Positions 35,161 through 46,797 of a stretch of 64,000 nt of DNA are shown here, in pieces (the first letter of the stretch is position 1; each line of letters opens with the position of its first letter). A program made the translations under genes and the position numbers. The notes beneath the pieces were generated by a model. The model was not told where the DNA came from, did not search any database, and worked only from the letters and a program-made list of their open reading frames with translations. Source of the stretch: Heterobilharzia americana (lineage: Eukaryota > Platyhelminthes > Trematoda > Strigeidida > Schistosomatidae); assembly GCA_944470555.2 (NCBI GenBank), contig OX104132.1:476931-540930 (forward strand), read 5' to 3'.

Positions 35161-36020
35161 CCTTTAGATGTCAAGGTATGAATAAATCTACGCCACTGCG
35201 ACCGAATTTCAGCTACGTCACCAAATGTCATCAATCACTCATTCCTTTCGTCTCTGTGACCCTAACCAGATAACCTATATCTCCCCACGCGCCTCAGACT
35301 AACAGTGGGGTACTCCATTGACTGGTGCCATGTATTAGTTTGACTGACCTTAACCCTCTTCAAACAGAATCCAACTCGCCCCAGCATAGCACGCTGAGGT
35401 AGGCAGTGGATGGGCATTCGAAGTACATGTCCAAGCTATCTCAGTCGACTGCGGTTTAGAAATGCGTCAGTCGACTTGCCTCCTTTGCCTAGTATCCATC
35501 GCCTAACGTCAACATCGCTCACACGGTGATTCCACCAAAAGCGAGCAATGCTACGAAGACATAGGTGGTCAAAACCCAGTAATCGCCTCGTATCTCCTAC
35601 TTTTTACGTCCATATCTCACAGTCGTGTAACAGGACAGAACGGGCTATGGCACAGTATACTTGTCCTTTGATAGACAGTAGGATATCTTGCCACTTAGCA
35701 GCACGAGTGACACTAGTTGGCAAATACCAAATGGATGTTTTTTATTCAAGATGAGATTTCGTCAACGACCGTCCAGTTCGGGCTGATGCAACTCCCTAAG
35801 TAAGTGAACTGGCCGACACATCTGATCACTTCACCCCATATCATTAAACCGGGAGTACTTACAGTCAATTTTGACGACAACTCTCCACAAGCCCGAATAC
35901 CGCGTGATTTCGAAAGGTGAGCATTATACAGTTGCTCGGTACTCTCCGTACAGTCGGAAAATGCCACACCACCCCGGTTGACAGAGACATATGCAGCCAT
36001 CAGGTTAAAAAATATGGCAA
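35161..36020 (-). mobile_element. RTE-like retrotransposon relic, C-terminal part of RT
   Basis: Reading the minus strand from 36000: FTYLGSCISPNW, then SIKGQVYCAIARSVLL, RRLLGFDHLCLRSIARFWW, LGHVLRMPIH and DVAEIRSQWRRF. This is the normal order of the post-palm and thumb region and the C-terminal CCHC-like tail of RTE/SR2-like elements, with stops and shifts between blocks. The 5' half is missing. Confidence 0.78.
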
Positions 36021-36479
36021 GTGGCGGCCACCAGTATTATGTTGTTGTAGAACCTGTCGGAGAGTGAATACATGATCGATGCATCCTCATCCAGGTCTGA
36101 AGCCTGCTTAGTTTCCTCCAGTTTGGCGTCAGATGACTGTAGACTTTAGGATCTTGGACACTGCCAATCAAACTAATTCTTTCATAGTTACTTCAAAGGG
36201 AAACTAACCAGCTCATTGAAGACCATAAGTACAGATAAAAAGCACTAGGCAGATATTTTGCTGTCATTATCCAAGAACGTTCGATGAACATAAAATCAAC
36301 GGCAGAACCGCTGACATCCAAAAAAGGATTAACTTCGTGATCATCGATTGCAATGATGTAATTAGGAATTGAATTACTCCAGACGCGAAAAATCAACTGC
36401 AATCGATAAGCTACTTGGATAGTTTGTACTCTACGTCACCAACCATTGACTATTTAATGCACACTATCCTTCACTGAAG

Positions 36480-36720
36480 GGATGGTATACACTGTATACT
36501 CCCATATGACCGGAAAAACGCCATAGTTACACCTACCCATAAGGCTGGTTTTAAGTAGCACGCATCCAATTACAGACCGGTAAGCTTGACTAGTATTGTT
36601 GTAAAAATCCTAGTAAGAGTAATCAAGTCATTACGGTCCATCTAGAAGGCAACACCTTATTGTCTTGTTCGCGACGTAGCTTGCACAGGAGTTTTCCTTG
36701 CGTGACCTCATGTGATGGTA
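36480..36720 (+). mobile_element. Short RT relic, CR1/Jockey-like
   Basis: The + strand reads AIVTPTHKAGFK, a stop, then HASNYRPVSLTSIVVKILVR, the fingers region of a CR1/Jockey-type reverse transcriptase. Nothing attributable to the rest of the element is found nearby. It is a dead fragment. Confidence 0.7.
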
Positions 36721-36876
36721 AGAGATTAAATAGATTCACAGCCATAAATCTTCAAACTACAAATCTGAACCTTATTACGATAACTAGTGTTAACTGCATA
36801 CCAAAAGTTGAAGTCTGAACACGTTGCAAAGTGAACTTATTCATAAAATGCCGAAAGAAAACGCTTACCTTGATAA

Positions 36877-37140
36877 TCATTTATCCTTCTACTTTAAGCA
36901 GATTTGATATAACTGTGGTACAGAATTGTGGTTGGCTTCTCGCATGCTTTTGTCCTAATTTATTTGCGTAGAGAAATGCAGAAAGTTCAGCAAACACATT
37001 CTGGAGCTGCAGAAATACGTTGCATGACCCAGTTCACTTCAAATTTCTTACTACAGAATCAGCTAGAAGTTACCAGAGCATGCCTGAAGTCCTTACCAGC
37101 TGGGCTGACTTTAGCAAAAACCACTTATTCACATCATTAA
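36877..37140 (+). other. Unrecognised short open stretch
   Basis: A frame of about 70 codons ending at 37140 follows a pyrimidine-rich stretch and AG near 36900. It has no motif I recognise and no clear partner exons. It is recorded only because the flanks are more exon-like than elsewhere; chance is the simplest reading. Confidence 0.2.
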
Positions 37141-37594
37141 ACACAAGGGATCAAAAAATTTTAAACCATTGTATAAAAATATGAATACGGAGTTATATTC
37201 ACTGGATATCAACATAAATATTTCGATAGTAGGTATTATCTCAATCACAAGAGAGTATATACAATCTCTAGTGGGTGAGATTATACCTGGTTCACGCTCA
37301 CTAGTTAGTAACTACTGACGAGTTTATTTTAAAATGTTAATAAACAAATTGCTTACGAAGGTACGATAGTATACTCACGTTAATAGAGTTGAGAACCCGG
37401 AGTTCTTATACAGCGCACTGTCGTTGCCCTACAGGCCGAAATTAGCATGCCATTTATCACTTGGAGACCAATCAGAATCCTGTCTTGTGACAATTGTAAG
37501 GTCATTTCTCGCCATCTTAGTAGGCCATGTTAGACGATTGGCTTAGTGCAAAACGAGTTTTTTTTCTTGATTTATAAACGTCACAGACGTAGTT

Positions 37595-37764
37595 CAATAT
37601 CCAATACCTATTTACGAGCTAGTGTGAACCAACCGATTACTTCGCACACGCTTCTAGGTCTGGCTCAACGGTTCCAGGTCTTTGGTGGATTCCGATCCAC
37701 TTTACCCACTCGACTGATGTAGCTCTGGTCAGCACAGTTGACCATTTCGTTGACTGCTTTTACT
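37595..37764 (+). repeat. Dispersed repeat copy and TACT target site
   Basis: Inverse copy of the repeat at 18925-19045, continuing with CCCACTCG and GTAGCTC blocks shared with 44740-44850. Element 2 integrated about at its end: TACT at 37761-37764 is the 5' target duplication. Confidence 0.7.
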
Positions 37765-38237
37765 TGTAGCGTCATACACTTCCCCAAAATCAATAGCCTA
37801 GGGTTTGACGACTTTCGACATTGATGCTGACCTTGATAGTTTAACTGGACTCGCTAAGCTGAAGGCACCCGGTCAAGCATCCTGGCCATTTGGCACGCTG
37901 TCGTGTTACGTTGCATTGCTCGTATTCGACTCTCTAGCCAGTTAGTTGGAACGCATCGGTATTTTGGCATAACCATCCAAATATACTATTCCATCCGACT
38001 ACGCTATCGTGTTCTTCCTTGGTCTCGTATTCGTGGGTATATAACAAGTTCGAATAATTAGTGATTGGTCTTTGCGTCTGTCAAGTTCGCACCAGGACAA
38101 ATCCTAAATTGGTGAGCCCGACGTGATCACATATCCCGACCAATAACAAGTATTGAATTGGTGAGCCTGTTCCATTTTATATTTGTTTATTGTTTTCATT
38201 TCGATAACATTTATATATCCATTTACTACACTTTCTC

Positions 38238-39070
38238 ATGTCCGACCACACTCCCAAGCTTATTCGTATTAAGTCGACTACGAACACGATCCAACTCGTG
38301 CCATATTGGCCAGACAATGCAGAAACATGGTTTCTGTATGCCGAGGCAGATTTTCGAGAACAGGGTGTCTCAGATCCTCATTCTCGATTTCTTGCTGTCA
38401 TCCGGTCACTACCGCGAGAATTAAACAGGTATGTTACAGCAAACATGTTTAATCCTGAAGTAAGTGACCCTTATGCACTTCTAAAGGCCGCACTCTTGAA
38501 GAAAAGCGATCTCACAGATCGCCAACGTCTAGACGAATTGTTTCGTAACATCGAGCTAGGCAGCCACTCAGCTACTGAAGTCCTCGCACGCATGCGAGAA
38601 GTAATCGGTGCACGAACATTTGACGATGGTTTCTTCCGAGAACTATTTCTCTCGAAACTACCACAACCGGTGCAAACCGTGTTGGTGACACTCACTCACT
38701 CGACGACCTGGCAGCCTCAGCAGATAAAATACTGGAGATATCCAGCAGACCAGTCTCCAACGTATATTCTATCTGCGACAAAACAGAGCGCCAGGATTCA
38801 GAGGTGACCAAGTTGTGCAACTCTGTGAGACGGTTGCTACGATCTCGAAGTCCTAGATCACGTAGCACTTCACGGAAACGCACCTTGGCGCATCGCAGCA
38901 AGTCGTGTGGTAGCCCTAAAACGAAACCCAACAGGGTGGAAAACCCTGAATGGTGCTGGTTTCATAACACTTACGGGGATGAAGCCAGAAAATGTCGTAA
39001 ACCATGCCGTTTTAAGAAGGACCCGAACTCGGGAAACGGTCACGCCGGCACGTGCTCACGGCAACCGTAG
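38238..39070 (+). pseudogene. gag of element 2
   Basis: Starts with Met right after the leader, the position used in element 1. The first frame (38238-38807) covers the capsid-like region; a frame change near 38690-38810 leads to a second frame (38804-39070) with an Arg/Ser-rich stretch and the zinc knuckle C-X2-H-X9-C-X3-C of CsRn1/Boudicca-type Gag. The product would package element RNA. The frame break could be decay or a programmed shift; element 1 stops at the equivalent place (ARIQ then stop), and I favour decay. Confidence 0.8.
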
Positions 39071-39858
39071 CCGGCGAAAAAGCCGTTTGCTCTACGTCAC
39101 GGATTAAAACGAAAGTCCGCTACCTCGTCGACACCGGCGCAGAAGTTAGCATTCTTCCAGCAACGACAAAGGAGCGTCATCTTGACCCATCCTTCAATCT
39201 TCAAGCAGCCAACGGCAAGGCAATCGCGACATTCGGGAGACGGTATGCCTACCTCAACTTAGGTTTACGCAAACCTATCCACTGGATTTTCCTCCTGGCA
39301 GACGTCTCTATGCCCATCATTGGCATAGATTTGCTAAACCATTACGATCTACTCGTAGATGCTCGCCGTCGACGACTGATAGATAACAGCACAAAGTTAT
39401 CCATTGGCGGCACCACCTATGTAGGTCCGAGTTTAGCCATCGTTAGGACTAAACAATCAGACGACGCGTCCTACCAGGCAGTTCTGGAGAAATATCCAGA
39501 GTTACAGCAACCGAAGCACACTCTTCCGTGCATAACCAGCAATGTTATGCATCACGTCACAACCACAGGTCCACCTGTGGCATCCAAAGCGCGCCGTCTA
39601 GCCCCCGATAAGCTCCAAACGGCGAAAAATGAATTCGACCACATGCTCGACCTGGGCATTATCAGACCGTCGAACAATCCTTGGGCATCGCCATTGCACA
39701 TGGTTCCCAAAAGGATAGCAGTGACTGGCGTCCAACCGGTGATTACCGAAGGCTCAACGCCAAAACAACTCCGGACTCCTACCCGATACATCAATACAAA
39801 CCCTCGTATACTTTGCCTTTTTATATCAATTTTTATTTACCATGTAATGAAATTTTAA
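39052..39858 (+). pseudogene. Protease and truncated RT of element 2
   Basis: The frame overlaps the end of gag. Retropepsin-like aspartic protease: LVDTGAEVSIL with catalytic DTG at 39130-39138, then the hydrophobic MPIIGIDLL block with its downstream aspartate. After the linker come PPVASKARRLAPDKL and GIIRPSNNPWASPLH, the RT start. A one-base shift near 39710 and the junction near 39790 end RT before any catalytic motif. The protease looks intact in sequence; polymerase, RNase H and integrase activity are absent. Confidence 0.85.
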
Positions 39859-40557
39859 AAAAAACGGTAAAGATAAGCGTAAATTTTTATTTTTCGATAT
39901 GTTGATATATAAATAATTCCCATTTTTACGCAACGTTTTCGTGGTATTAAAGACTTTTATTTATATTCCAGGTGCAACGAGCACTGGACGGAACGTCGAA
40001 AGGAACAGATGACCGCGACCGACGTACAATTCCATTTATTGTATTTTATTTATTTAATCGCCACGACACCCTAGAATAAGGTTCAGACAACCAGGGGCCA
40101 CCTCACGCAGTGAGCCCATCGGAAGAGTTTTACCAGTGGAGAAACCACTGGGTTTTTACTTCCGGCTGGTATCGTCTTAGGGTCCTCACGAACCCACTAG
40201 GGGGGGAGTGATCTGTAGCGTCATACACTTCCCCAAAATCAATAGCCTAGGGTTTGACGACTTTCGACATTGATGCTGACCTTGATAGTTTAACTGGACT
40301 CGCTAAGCTGAAGGCACCCGGTCAAGCATCCTGGCCATTTGGCACGCTGTCGTGTTACGTTGCATTGCTCGTATTCGACTCTCTAGCCAGTTAGTTGGAA
40401 CGCATCGGTATTTTGGCATAACCATCCAAATATACTATTCCATCCGACTACGCTATCGTGTTCTTCCTTGGTCTCGTATTCGTGGGTATATAACAAGTTC
40501 GAATAATTAGTGATTGGTCTTTGCGTCTGTCAAGTTCTCACCAGGACAAATCCTAAA

Positions 40558-41780
40558 TACTGTTTGCGATGTTTGGAGACACATGTCAGCTACGAACAGC
40601 GTGATTTTGCATATTCATTTGTTGGAATGCATTTTTTCATGTTATGTTTGTGGGTTAGTGTAAATTTATCCGCATTATGTTATTCTCGTTGTGTTAGAAT
40701 TTGGTTAATCGTTAAAGAAGCCGTGATGCTGCCTATGCTACCCCTGATTCCCGAATTACTTCAACTTTTGCAAGCCTTTATCTGGTTGTTTAAGGAATCG
40801 GTGTAAATGTTAGAACGTTCCATCGCTGTTTATTATCCTTTAGCTGAAAGTCTGCTAAAGGAGAATGCTTTAAGTATTCGTTTAGGGTTAGGGTGAGAAT
40901 AATAGGAAAACTTGAAATGACTCCATGGCTGCAGGTTGTTGGTTTCTGTCAGCAATTCCGCAGTCCATAGGGAGAAGTCTACCAGTTCACATGCTTTTAA
41001 CATTTCTGGAGACATCAATACTACCATAACAAGTCACTCGTTCATATACGTCTTTCCACAGGCACTCACCCAGCGAAGGAGTACAACACTACTAACTCCC
41101 CACAATTCTAACGTAGCTCATGGGTATTAATAGGAGAAAAAGCATTATCCTTCATGTAAAAACATGTCCTTTAGGTATCCAACACATTTGGAGCATCGTC
41201 CGAGCGAATGTTCCTCATTCAGTGTTTCCACATTCCACTTTCGCCATCTCGTCGTAGGACGTATGAAGAGGGCACGAAATTGTGTATAAGCCACTTAAAT
41301 TAAAAATGACGGCTCCTTTTCATCGCTTTCTGCACATCTTGTGCATTCTTCCTAATACTTGTAAAGCTACTGTTGTCTATATTTGTGCACTTTTGGTTGC
41401 GGCGGTTATTACTGACTTCGCTGCTGCCGTTAGGCGTGGAAATATAGTGTGCTTCTATCCATTTCGACTTCTGCCTCCGTGACTATTGTCTGTCATGTTT
41501 ACTCATTGGTTATCTTTGGATCTAACAGGATGTCTCCTCCTACTTCTAAACAATACGACAACCAAGCCAATCAACGTCGACTATGGAGAGCTAACAAGTA
41601 TCGCCTTGTGACCTCTGAAGTATCCAAAATTGTGGTGGGCATTACCGAAGAGATAACATTCAAGTAACTTGTTATTATGTATAGCATTGACATTTGCATT
41701 TTTCGTTATGATACACAATTTTTCACATTTCTACAACGGCGAGTGTACTTTTATAAAGTATACATAGTTTATCATTTTGG
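40558..41780. other. Between gypsy elements, nothing recognised
   Basis: About 1.2 kb following the TACT duplication. Frames at 40510-40806 (starting inside the LTR), 40936-41130 and 41449-41667 carry no recognised domain. The last may belong to the leader of the gag relic that follows. Confidence 0.5.
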
Positions 41781-41789
41781 ACGCTATTT

Positions 41790-42835
41790 GCAGACAGGCC
41801 CATTATATGCGATATCTGACATACGACTTCCACTGTATGGTTTTAACAACCCTCGTATGTGGTTCGCTCAAGTTGAGGCTCTTTTCATGGCTCACAGCAC
41901 TTGCTCCCAAGCACTGAATACGCTTATATGGTAGAAGCCCTACCCAGTGAGGTCACCACAGAAGTCGGAGACTCAACCAGTGACGTCCCGGAAGAAGCGC
42001 CTCACGACAAACTGAAATCAGCAGTTATACAACGGGTATCCATGTCTGATAAGAAACGGCTGCAGCACCTACTAACCCCCCTGTGAACTGGGTGACAGGA
42101 AGCCCTCAGAAACTACTCCGATACACGAGACAGCTCGCTGGTTCTCATCGATTTGATGAGGCACTTCTCAAGCAGCTATGGCTTCAGAGGCTTCCATTCA
42201 ACGCTTGGCGAATACTCAGTACCTCTGCGACAACCACGGAACCGGATTGCCTAGCTAATGTGGCCGATAAAGCAGTGGAAGTCTACGTAGATGACCTTTC
42301 TGCTAGTCATTCAATGGCAATCACAACGAATAGCCTACAGTTTGACCTTCCGTTAAACTCTGCCCACTCCTCTAGTATTGAGTCACACTAGCGGAATTAA
42401 CGTCCAGGTTTGAAACGTTGACAGCAAAGGTGTCCAATTTAGACGTTGCCCAAGGTCCATATCGCACAAACGCTCAACTGACAGACATCGGCTGCGCGCA
42501 CCTGAAGCTACACAAGACATCCGCTGTTACCACAGAAAGTTTGACCGCAAAGCCAACCGGTGTACTAGAACCTGCGACTTTAATAAAGCTCATCACCAGG
42601 CCAGGAAAACTTGTCGGCCGCACAGTGATGATGGCAGCTGTTAGTGACAGCCATCTCAGTCGCCTCTTTTAAGTGACGGACAAAAAATTCAAGCTCACAA
42701 TTTTTAGTTGACACAGATGCCAAAGTTAGTGTTATTCTGCTCTCGCTTTCACGGCGACCACCAACAACCTCTAGCAAGTTGTCTCTTCAAGCTGCTAACA
42801 AAACTCTCATGTCAATGCTCAGCTAGCAGTCAAAG
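41790..42835 (+). mobile_element. gag-protease relic of a second gypsy family
   Basis: Sequential pieces in different frames: ISDIRLPLYGFNNPRMWFAQ and VEALFMAH (41808-41935), EAPHDKLKSAVIQRVSMSDK (to 42086), LLRYTRQLAGSHRFDEALLK then LWLQRLPFNAWRILSTSA (42083-42391), and a zinc knuckle at 42525-42575 spaced C-X-H-X9-C-X3-C. Protease follows near 42705 as LVDTDAKVSVILLS, where catalytic DTG reads DTD, then LSLQAANKTL near 42785. The order matches trematode gypsy Gag-Pol. Different from the Boudicca-like family above. No LTRs were located. Confidence 0.8.
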
Positions 42836-44735
42836 ATATTAAATCTCGGTCCATGCCGCCGACTTACCTGGATTTTCATCGTCTCAATATGCATCATCAC
42901 CCTTTCCTTCCACTTCCCCCTTGAATCGTTCTAGTGGTCATGTCACTTACAATACACTAACGGGAAAGCAAAACATTTGCAAGTCCTGCATTAAGTCTTT
43001 ATTGCTATCCCACGTGACCGCAGATGATGAAAGCTAGAAACAGCATGGGAACAGGAACAAAACCCCCAGGCGCACCATTCAGCAGCGGGAACCAGTTAGA
43101 TGCAGATAAGTCAACTGTAGCTCACTGCTACCTAGTGTAGAGTTAATCGCCAAACTAACCTGATTACCTTCCGTGTGCTCCCTTAAGCTGAACTTCCTCA
43201 CACAGAACATCTTCATTCAGCCTGTTCAAAGCCTTTATAAAATCAAGCAAGCAAATATGAATGGGCTACCTCTACTCAAAAAAAGCTGGTTCGGAACTCC
43301 TGAGATCGAAAGTTTGCTGCCTCGGAGCAGGTGTGGTGAATCTGCTGTCTTGTATATTAAGTGAACTAATACTCCTCCATTTGCTCATTAATCACAAACC
43401 CCGTTATCCCTCAGCAGGGTTTTACAAAGATGTGCCTGACAGTTTATTCCGTCATTCGGGATTTTTATGGCACATTTGTTTCCGATGTTCTCGTAATTTC
43501 GCCAGTCTCTGGAACCATTAGTCGTATAGGGTTTTGAGTGCCTGGATAACTCAGGAAAAGAAAAACTTTTCGGTTCTTCCTGTAGGCAGCGGACCAGCAA
43601 TTTTTGGTCTTCTTGAGTTGAGTCAAACGCGCCTGACATAATGCGATGTAAAGGGTTTTCTTGGTGTCAGTGTAAGAATTCAAAATGTTCGCATTATCAA
43701 AAAAGTTTCCATTCTCCTTGCTTCCGTGTGCACATTCGGGAAGTACAACTGCAGCCATCGTCTTTAAAAAACCACTAGCGACAGTTTTTATGTGATTACA
43801 TCCACAAATCATATACATCCCCTCCCAACTTTCTTGTCATGATGGGGTCCTACCGACTCTGTATCATCAAGAACTCCCTGTATTATCATACAAATACTTC
43901 GAAAGCTGACTTCTTAAATCTCATTCGTCAACTGTTTCGGGTTATTTTTTCCCAAATGCCTAACATCCGGATGAATTCTCAACTCCTCCTGGCTAATAGA
44001 TAACTCAGAGGCTAACAGAATATCCACTGTATCCTCTTGTGACGAGTTAATGGCTTGGGGTGTTCAGATGACACAGACAGTATTTCCCAGCAGCATACAT
44101 ACAATAATTCCATCGAGAAGCACAAATGCCTCGATGCATGCACAATCGCATTCCCCACTTGGATAGAAAAACACAGACAGTGGATTACTGCATAACGCCT
44201 ACCATAAGTCCACATGAACAACAGATAGACTACCCATAACATAAAAAGGCAAACATGATATATGCATATATATATACATTTAAGGCTGATGGTAACCTAC
44301 TATCTTCCCTCATCCTTCCAACTACAATTTCACCGCATGATAAGCACATTAGGTGTCAACAACTAAATATTTACGGAGTGCACCTGACTCATCATAAACT
44401 CACATCATGAATAGATAACTCACCCAAACAACTACTACCAGCCAGCTTACACATATTAGGCTGGTACTGACATGCCAAATGTAACTCGGTAAGACAGCTC
44501 GACATGCTACTTAGCAAATCTAACAACCAGGTTGAGAAAACCTCACCAAATGAAGATATTAAGTAAAATTACTGCAACAGAGTCTCGTCGCACAGACTAT
44601 TTGGACAAAATATTGACTTTTAATATCAGCCACGCCACACTGTTTACACGACAACATGCTCTTTACCGGCACTGTACACAGCGAGTCCGTAAATGCGAAA
44701 ATACCGTGCCAAGGACAACTAGAGGTCCAACATCT
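42836..44735. other. Nothing recognised
   Basis: About 1.9 kb. The minus frame 43818-43465 (117 codons) is the longest but shows no domain and low-complexity composition; overlapping frames on the other strand are similar. A short AT-rich run near 44260-44280 is noted. Confidence 0.5.
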
Positions 44736-44739
44736 TCTT

Positions 44740-44850
44740 CGCTCTCACTTCCAAGTCACGCTGGACGGTTCCAGGTCTTTGGTGGTTTCTGATGCAGTTA
44801 GGCTACCCACTCGCTTGCTGTAGCTCCAGTAGGCCCAAAAGGTGGATGGT
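44740..44850 (+). repeat. Third copy of the dispersed repeat
   Basis: GACGGTTCCAGGTCTTTGGTGG, then CTACCCACTCG and TGTAGCTC, matches 37670-37740 over about 75 bases. Only this part of the repeat is present. Confidence 0.65.
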
Positions 44851-46230
44851 TGTTGATAACATGTTTAATGATTGTATGATTTTTCTACGGACTGTGGTGC
44901 GGCAGATTCACATACTGCTGCGACTGCGGATAGCTCGGCGGGTGGAGGGATTTTGGTTAGACTTGTAGAGAGGTGCTTGATGCGCCACGCAGGACAGACA
45001 AGTTTTGCACATTCCATGTCTGCTGACACTTTTTCAGAATGATCACACCGGAAAGATGAGGATGATGAAAAGTTAATTGAAAGGGCCAGAGCACAGTAAA
45101 TGAAATGAACAAAAGGGGAAGGCACTAAAGTAGAAAGGAAAGACTGGCATGTTCAGAAAAAGTGGAGAGTGAAATGGTTATCTACGGAACCTCATTATAA
45201 ATCAAGAAATACTTTGTTCTCAAATAAAGAGTTTAGCACGAGAGAAGCCAGTCTACAGGCATCATCAAACTGATAACGGTAAAGGAATCTGAAGTAGTTG
45301 AGCTGTCTTGAAAGATACAGAAGGTATTGCATTAGGGTTTGTCATAACATTAAATGTGACTGCAGTTTATAAAAAGAAATGAAAAACATCGCTTCACAGT
45401 AGATGCGAATTTTTTGTGAGTTTCAGCTGCCTCCACTCACCATTATTTTTTCACAATGAATTGATACCAAAATCGTACAGTATTCGACGTTTGCCTTACA
45501 TGTGATTACCAGCCCGGCGGTATGGTCCCGTGTTTAGTCAGACAAACGCTCATTTTAACAACAGTTCACATGTATATAGTATCGTTGGCCAACAAAAACT
45601 CACTTCAATGATTTCAGGTAACAGTAATGTGACCATGCGCCCTCCTTGAATAGTGATGTGTTTTAGCTCGTCTCCCAGTTTGTGGATTTTTCCAAATTGA
45701 AGAACTCCCACTTGGAGTACTCAACCTAAAAATTGAACTTTGGTTGCATTCCTATTCCTGAATGCACTTTACCGCTGCCTATTCATCAACGTGCTCCTCA
45801 GCAATTGGAAATTTACATGATCACTTCCATGAACCAACTAATCTGCCTCCCGTCAGTGGTTTTCGGGTGTTTCAACTGCCAAACTGTCTTAGCTCTCGGT
45901 TTTCTTCGGAGGTCATTCCGCAGGAAACATCTTTCCTTGCCCGTTGGCCAAGGGCAGAGGAGCAAGTGACGAGTGTCTGGAGGTAAGCCAACATAAATCG
46001 TCTTTCTTTATGTATTCTGTCCTTTCGCTACATTCCGTCTTCAGCCTCTTTATTGCTGTCAAAAATTTTTTCCCGGAAGTTTATATAATTGTGACATGCT
46101 CGTCCAAAGCACCAGATTTGAAGCTTTAACGAGGATGTCACGGCCGTGCACAAAAAGGGGCAATAACACCTGAAATAACACTCTAGTCTATGCGCACGGA
46201 CGAGTAGAGGTAGGGCAGAACGCCAGCCTG
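44851..46230. other. Nothing recognised
   Basis: About 1.4 kb. Short frames on both strands (for example 45733-45969) have no recognised motif. The 5' end of the CR1-like element downstream may extend into the last 100 bases. Confidence 0.45.
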
Positions 46231-46233
46231 CTA

Positions 46234-46797
46234 ATGAAGCGGCCAACATACACTTCTAGAATTCCAGTCGCCATCAAACAGGTGAGACAGAGTGGCGTCA
46301 ACACGCCACAAACTAGTCCTATCTCGGGCAAGGATCATGCCATGCCTGGGAAGAGAAGACGGAGCGTACGGCTTAGGAATAAGACAGCCACAGGCAGTTC
46401 ACAACAATCCGTGGCACTTTCTTCAAGGAAAGAAGGCTGCATTACGATAGCCGATGGCTGCAGTGTTTGCATTAAAATCGTTTCGGTAGTTGATGGGGCA
46501 TTTGCACACAACCTTTGTCGCCGATGGGCGCATTGCAACTGCAACATCAAAGTACCTCGGCATTGCTATAAGCTGGTGAGGGGAGAATTATGCAGATGGT
46601 TCTGGTACATCTGTCCAAAGTGCAGGAAGCTGCTTGCACTCCGCGCGGAAAGCCTGAGAGGGATGCTCTCCGCCGTGCAAAAGCTGCGAAAATCCTCGAA
46701 CAAAGTAGGGTTAACGCTAGAGGATAACACAGAGGGACCTGGAAACAGAGCCAGATCCCCGCCTGTGTACCACCACCACGCTCAGGGACCACATTAG
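46234..46797 (+). pseudogene. ORF1 of the CR1-like element, PHD-like zinc finger
   Basis: A 187-codon frame with a basic N-terminal region (PGKRRRSVRLRNK) and a Cys/His cluster: CSVC, then CRRWAHCNC, then WYICPKC, preceded by a tryptophan as in PHD fingers. PHD-like ORF1 proteins are known in CR1-type elements, where they are thought to bind nucleic acid or chromatin. The usual second-half ORF1 sequence continues in other frames to 47541, so this is a broken gene. Its length and Met start fit an ORF1 start, though I cannot exclude a few more upstream codons. Confidence 0.65.

Larger units (their letters stand above)
37765..40557 (+). mobile_element. Boudicca-like element 2, young and internally deleted
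   Basis: A complete LTR-to-LTR unit of 2,793 bp. LTRs are 37765-38108 and 40214-40557, both 344 bp and different at one noticed base (G versus T near the 3' end). TACT at 37761-37764 and 40558-40561 is the target duplication. The primer site is at 38110-38127 and a purine tract (GGGGGGAGTG) at 40198-40213. Inside are gag, protease and the first part of RT; most of RT plus RNase H and integrase are absent, replaced by a junction near 39790 to the 3' UTR. All cis signals for mobilisation by a relative are present. Confidence 0.95.

Noticed and set aside
36193..36402. Possible missing serpin C-terminal or first exon on the minus strand
   Set aside because: It has neither hinge nor C-terminal serpin motifs, and lies upstream of the first visible exon where a helix A exon, not this, is expected.
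43465..43818. 117-codon minus-strand frame as a possible gene
   Set aside because: No motif, no splice partners, and overlapping frames on the other strand; not better than chance.
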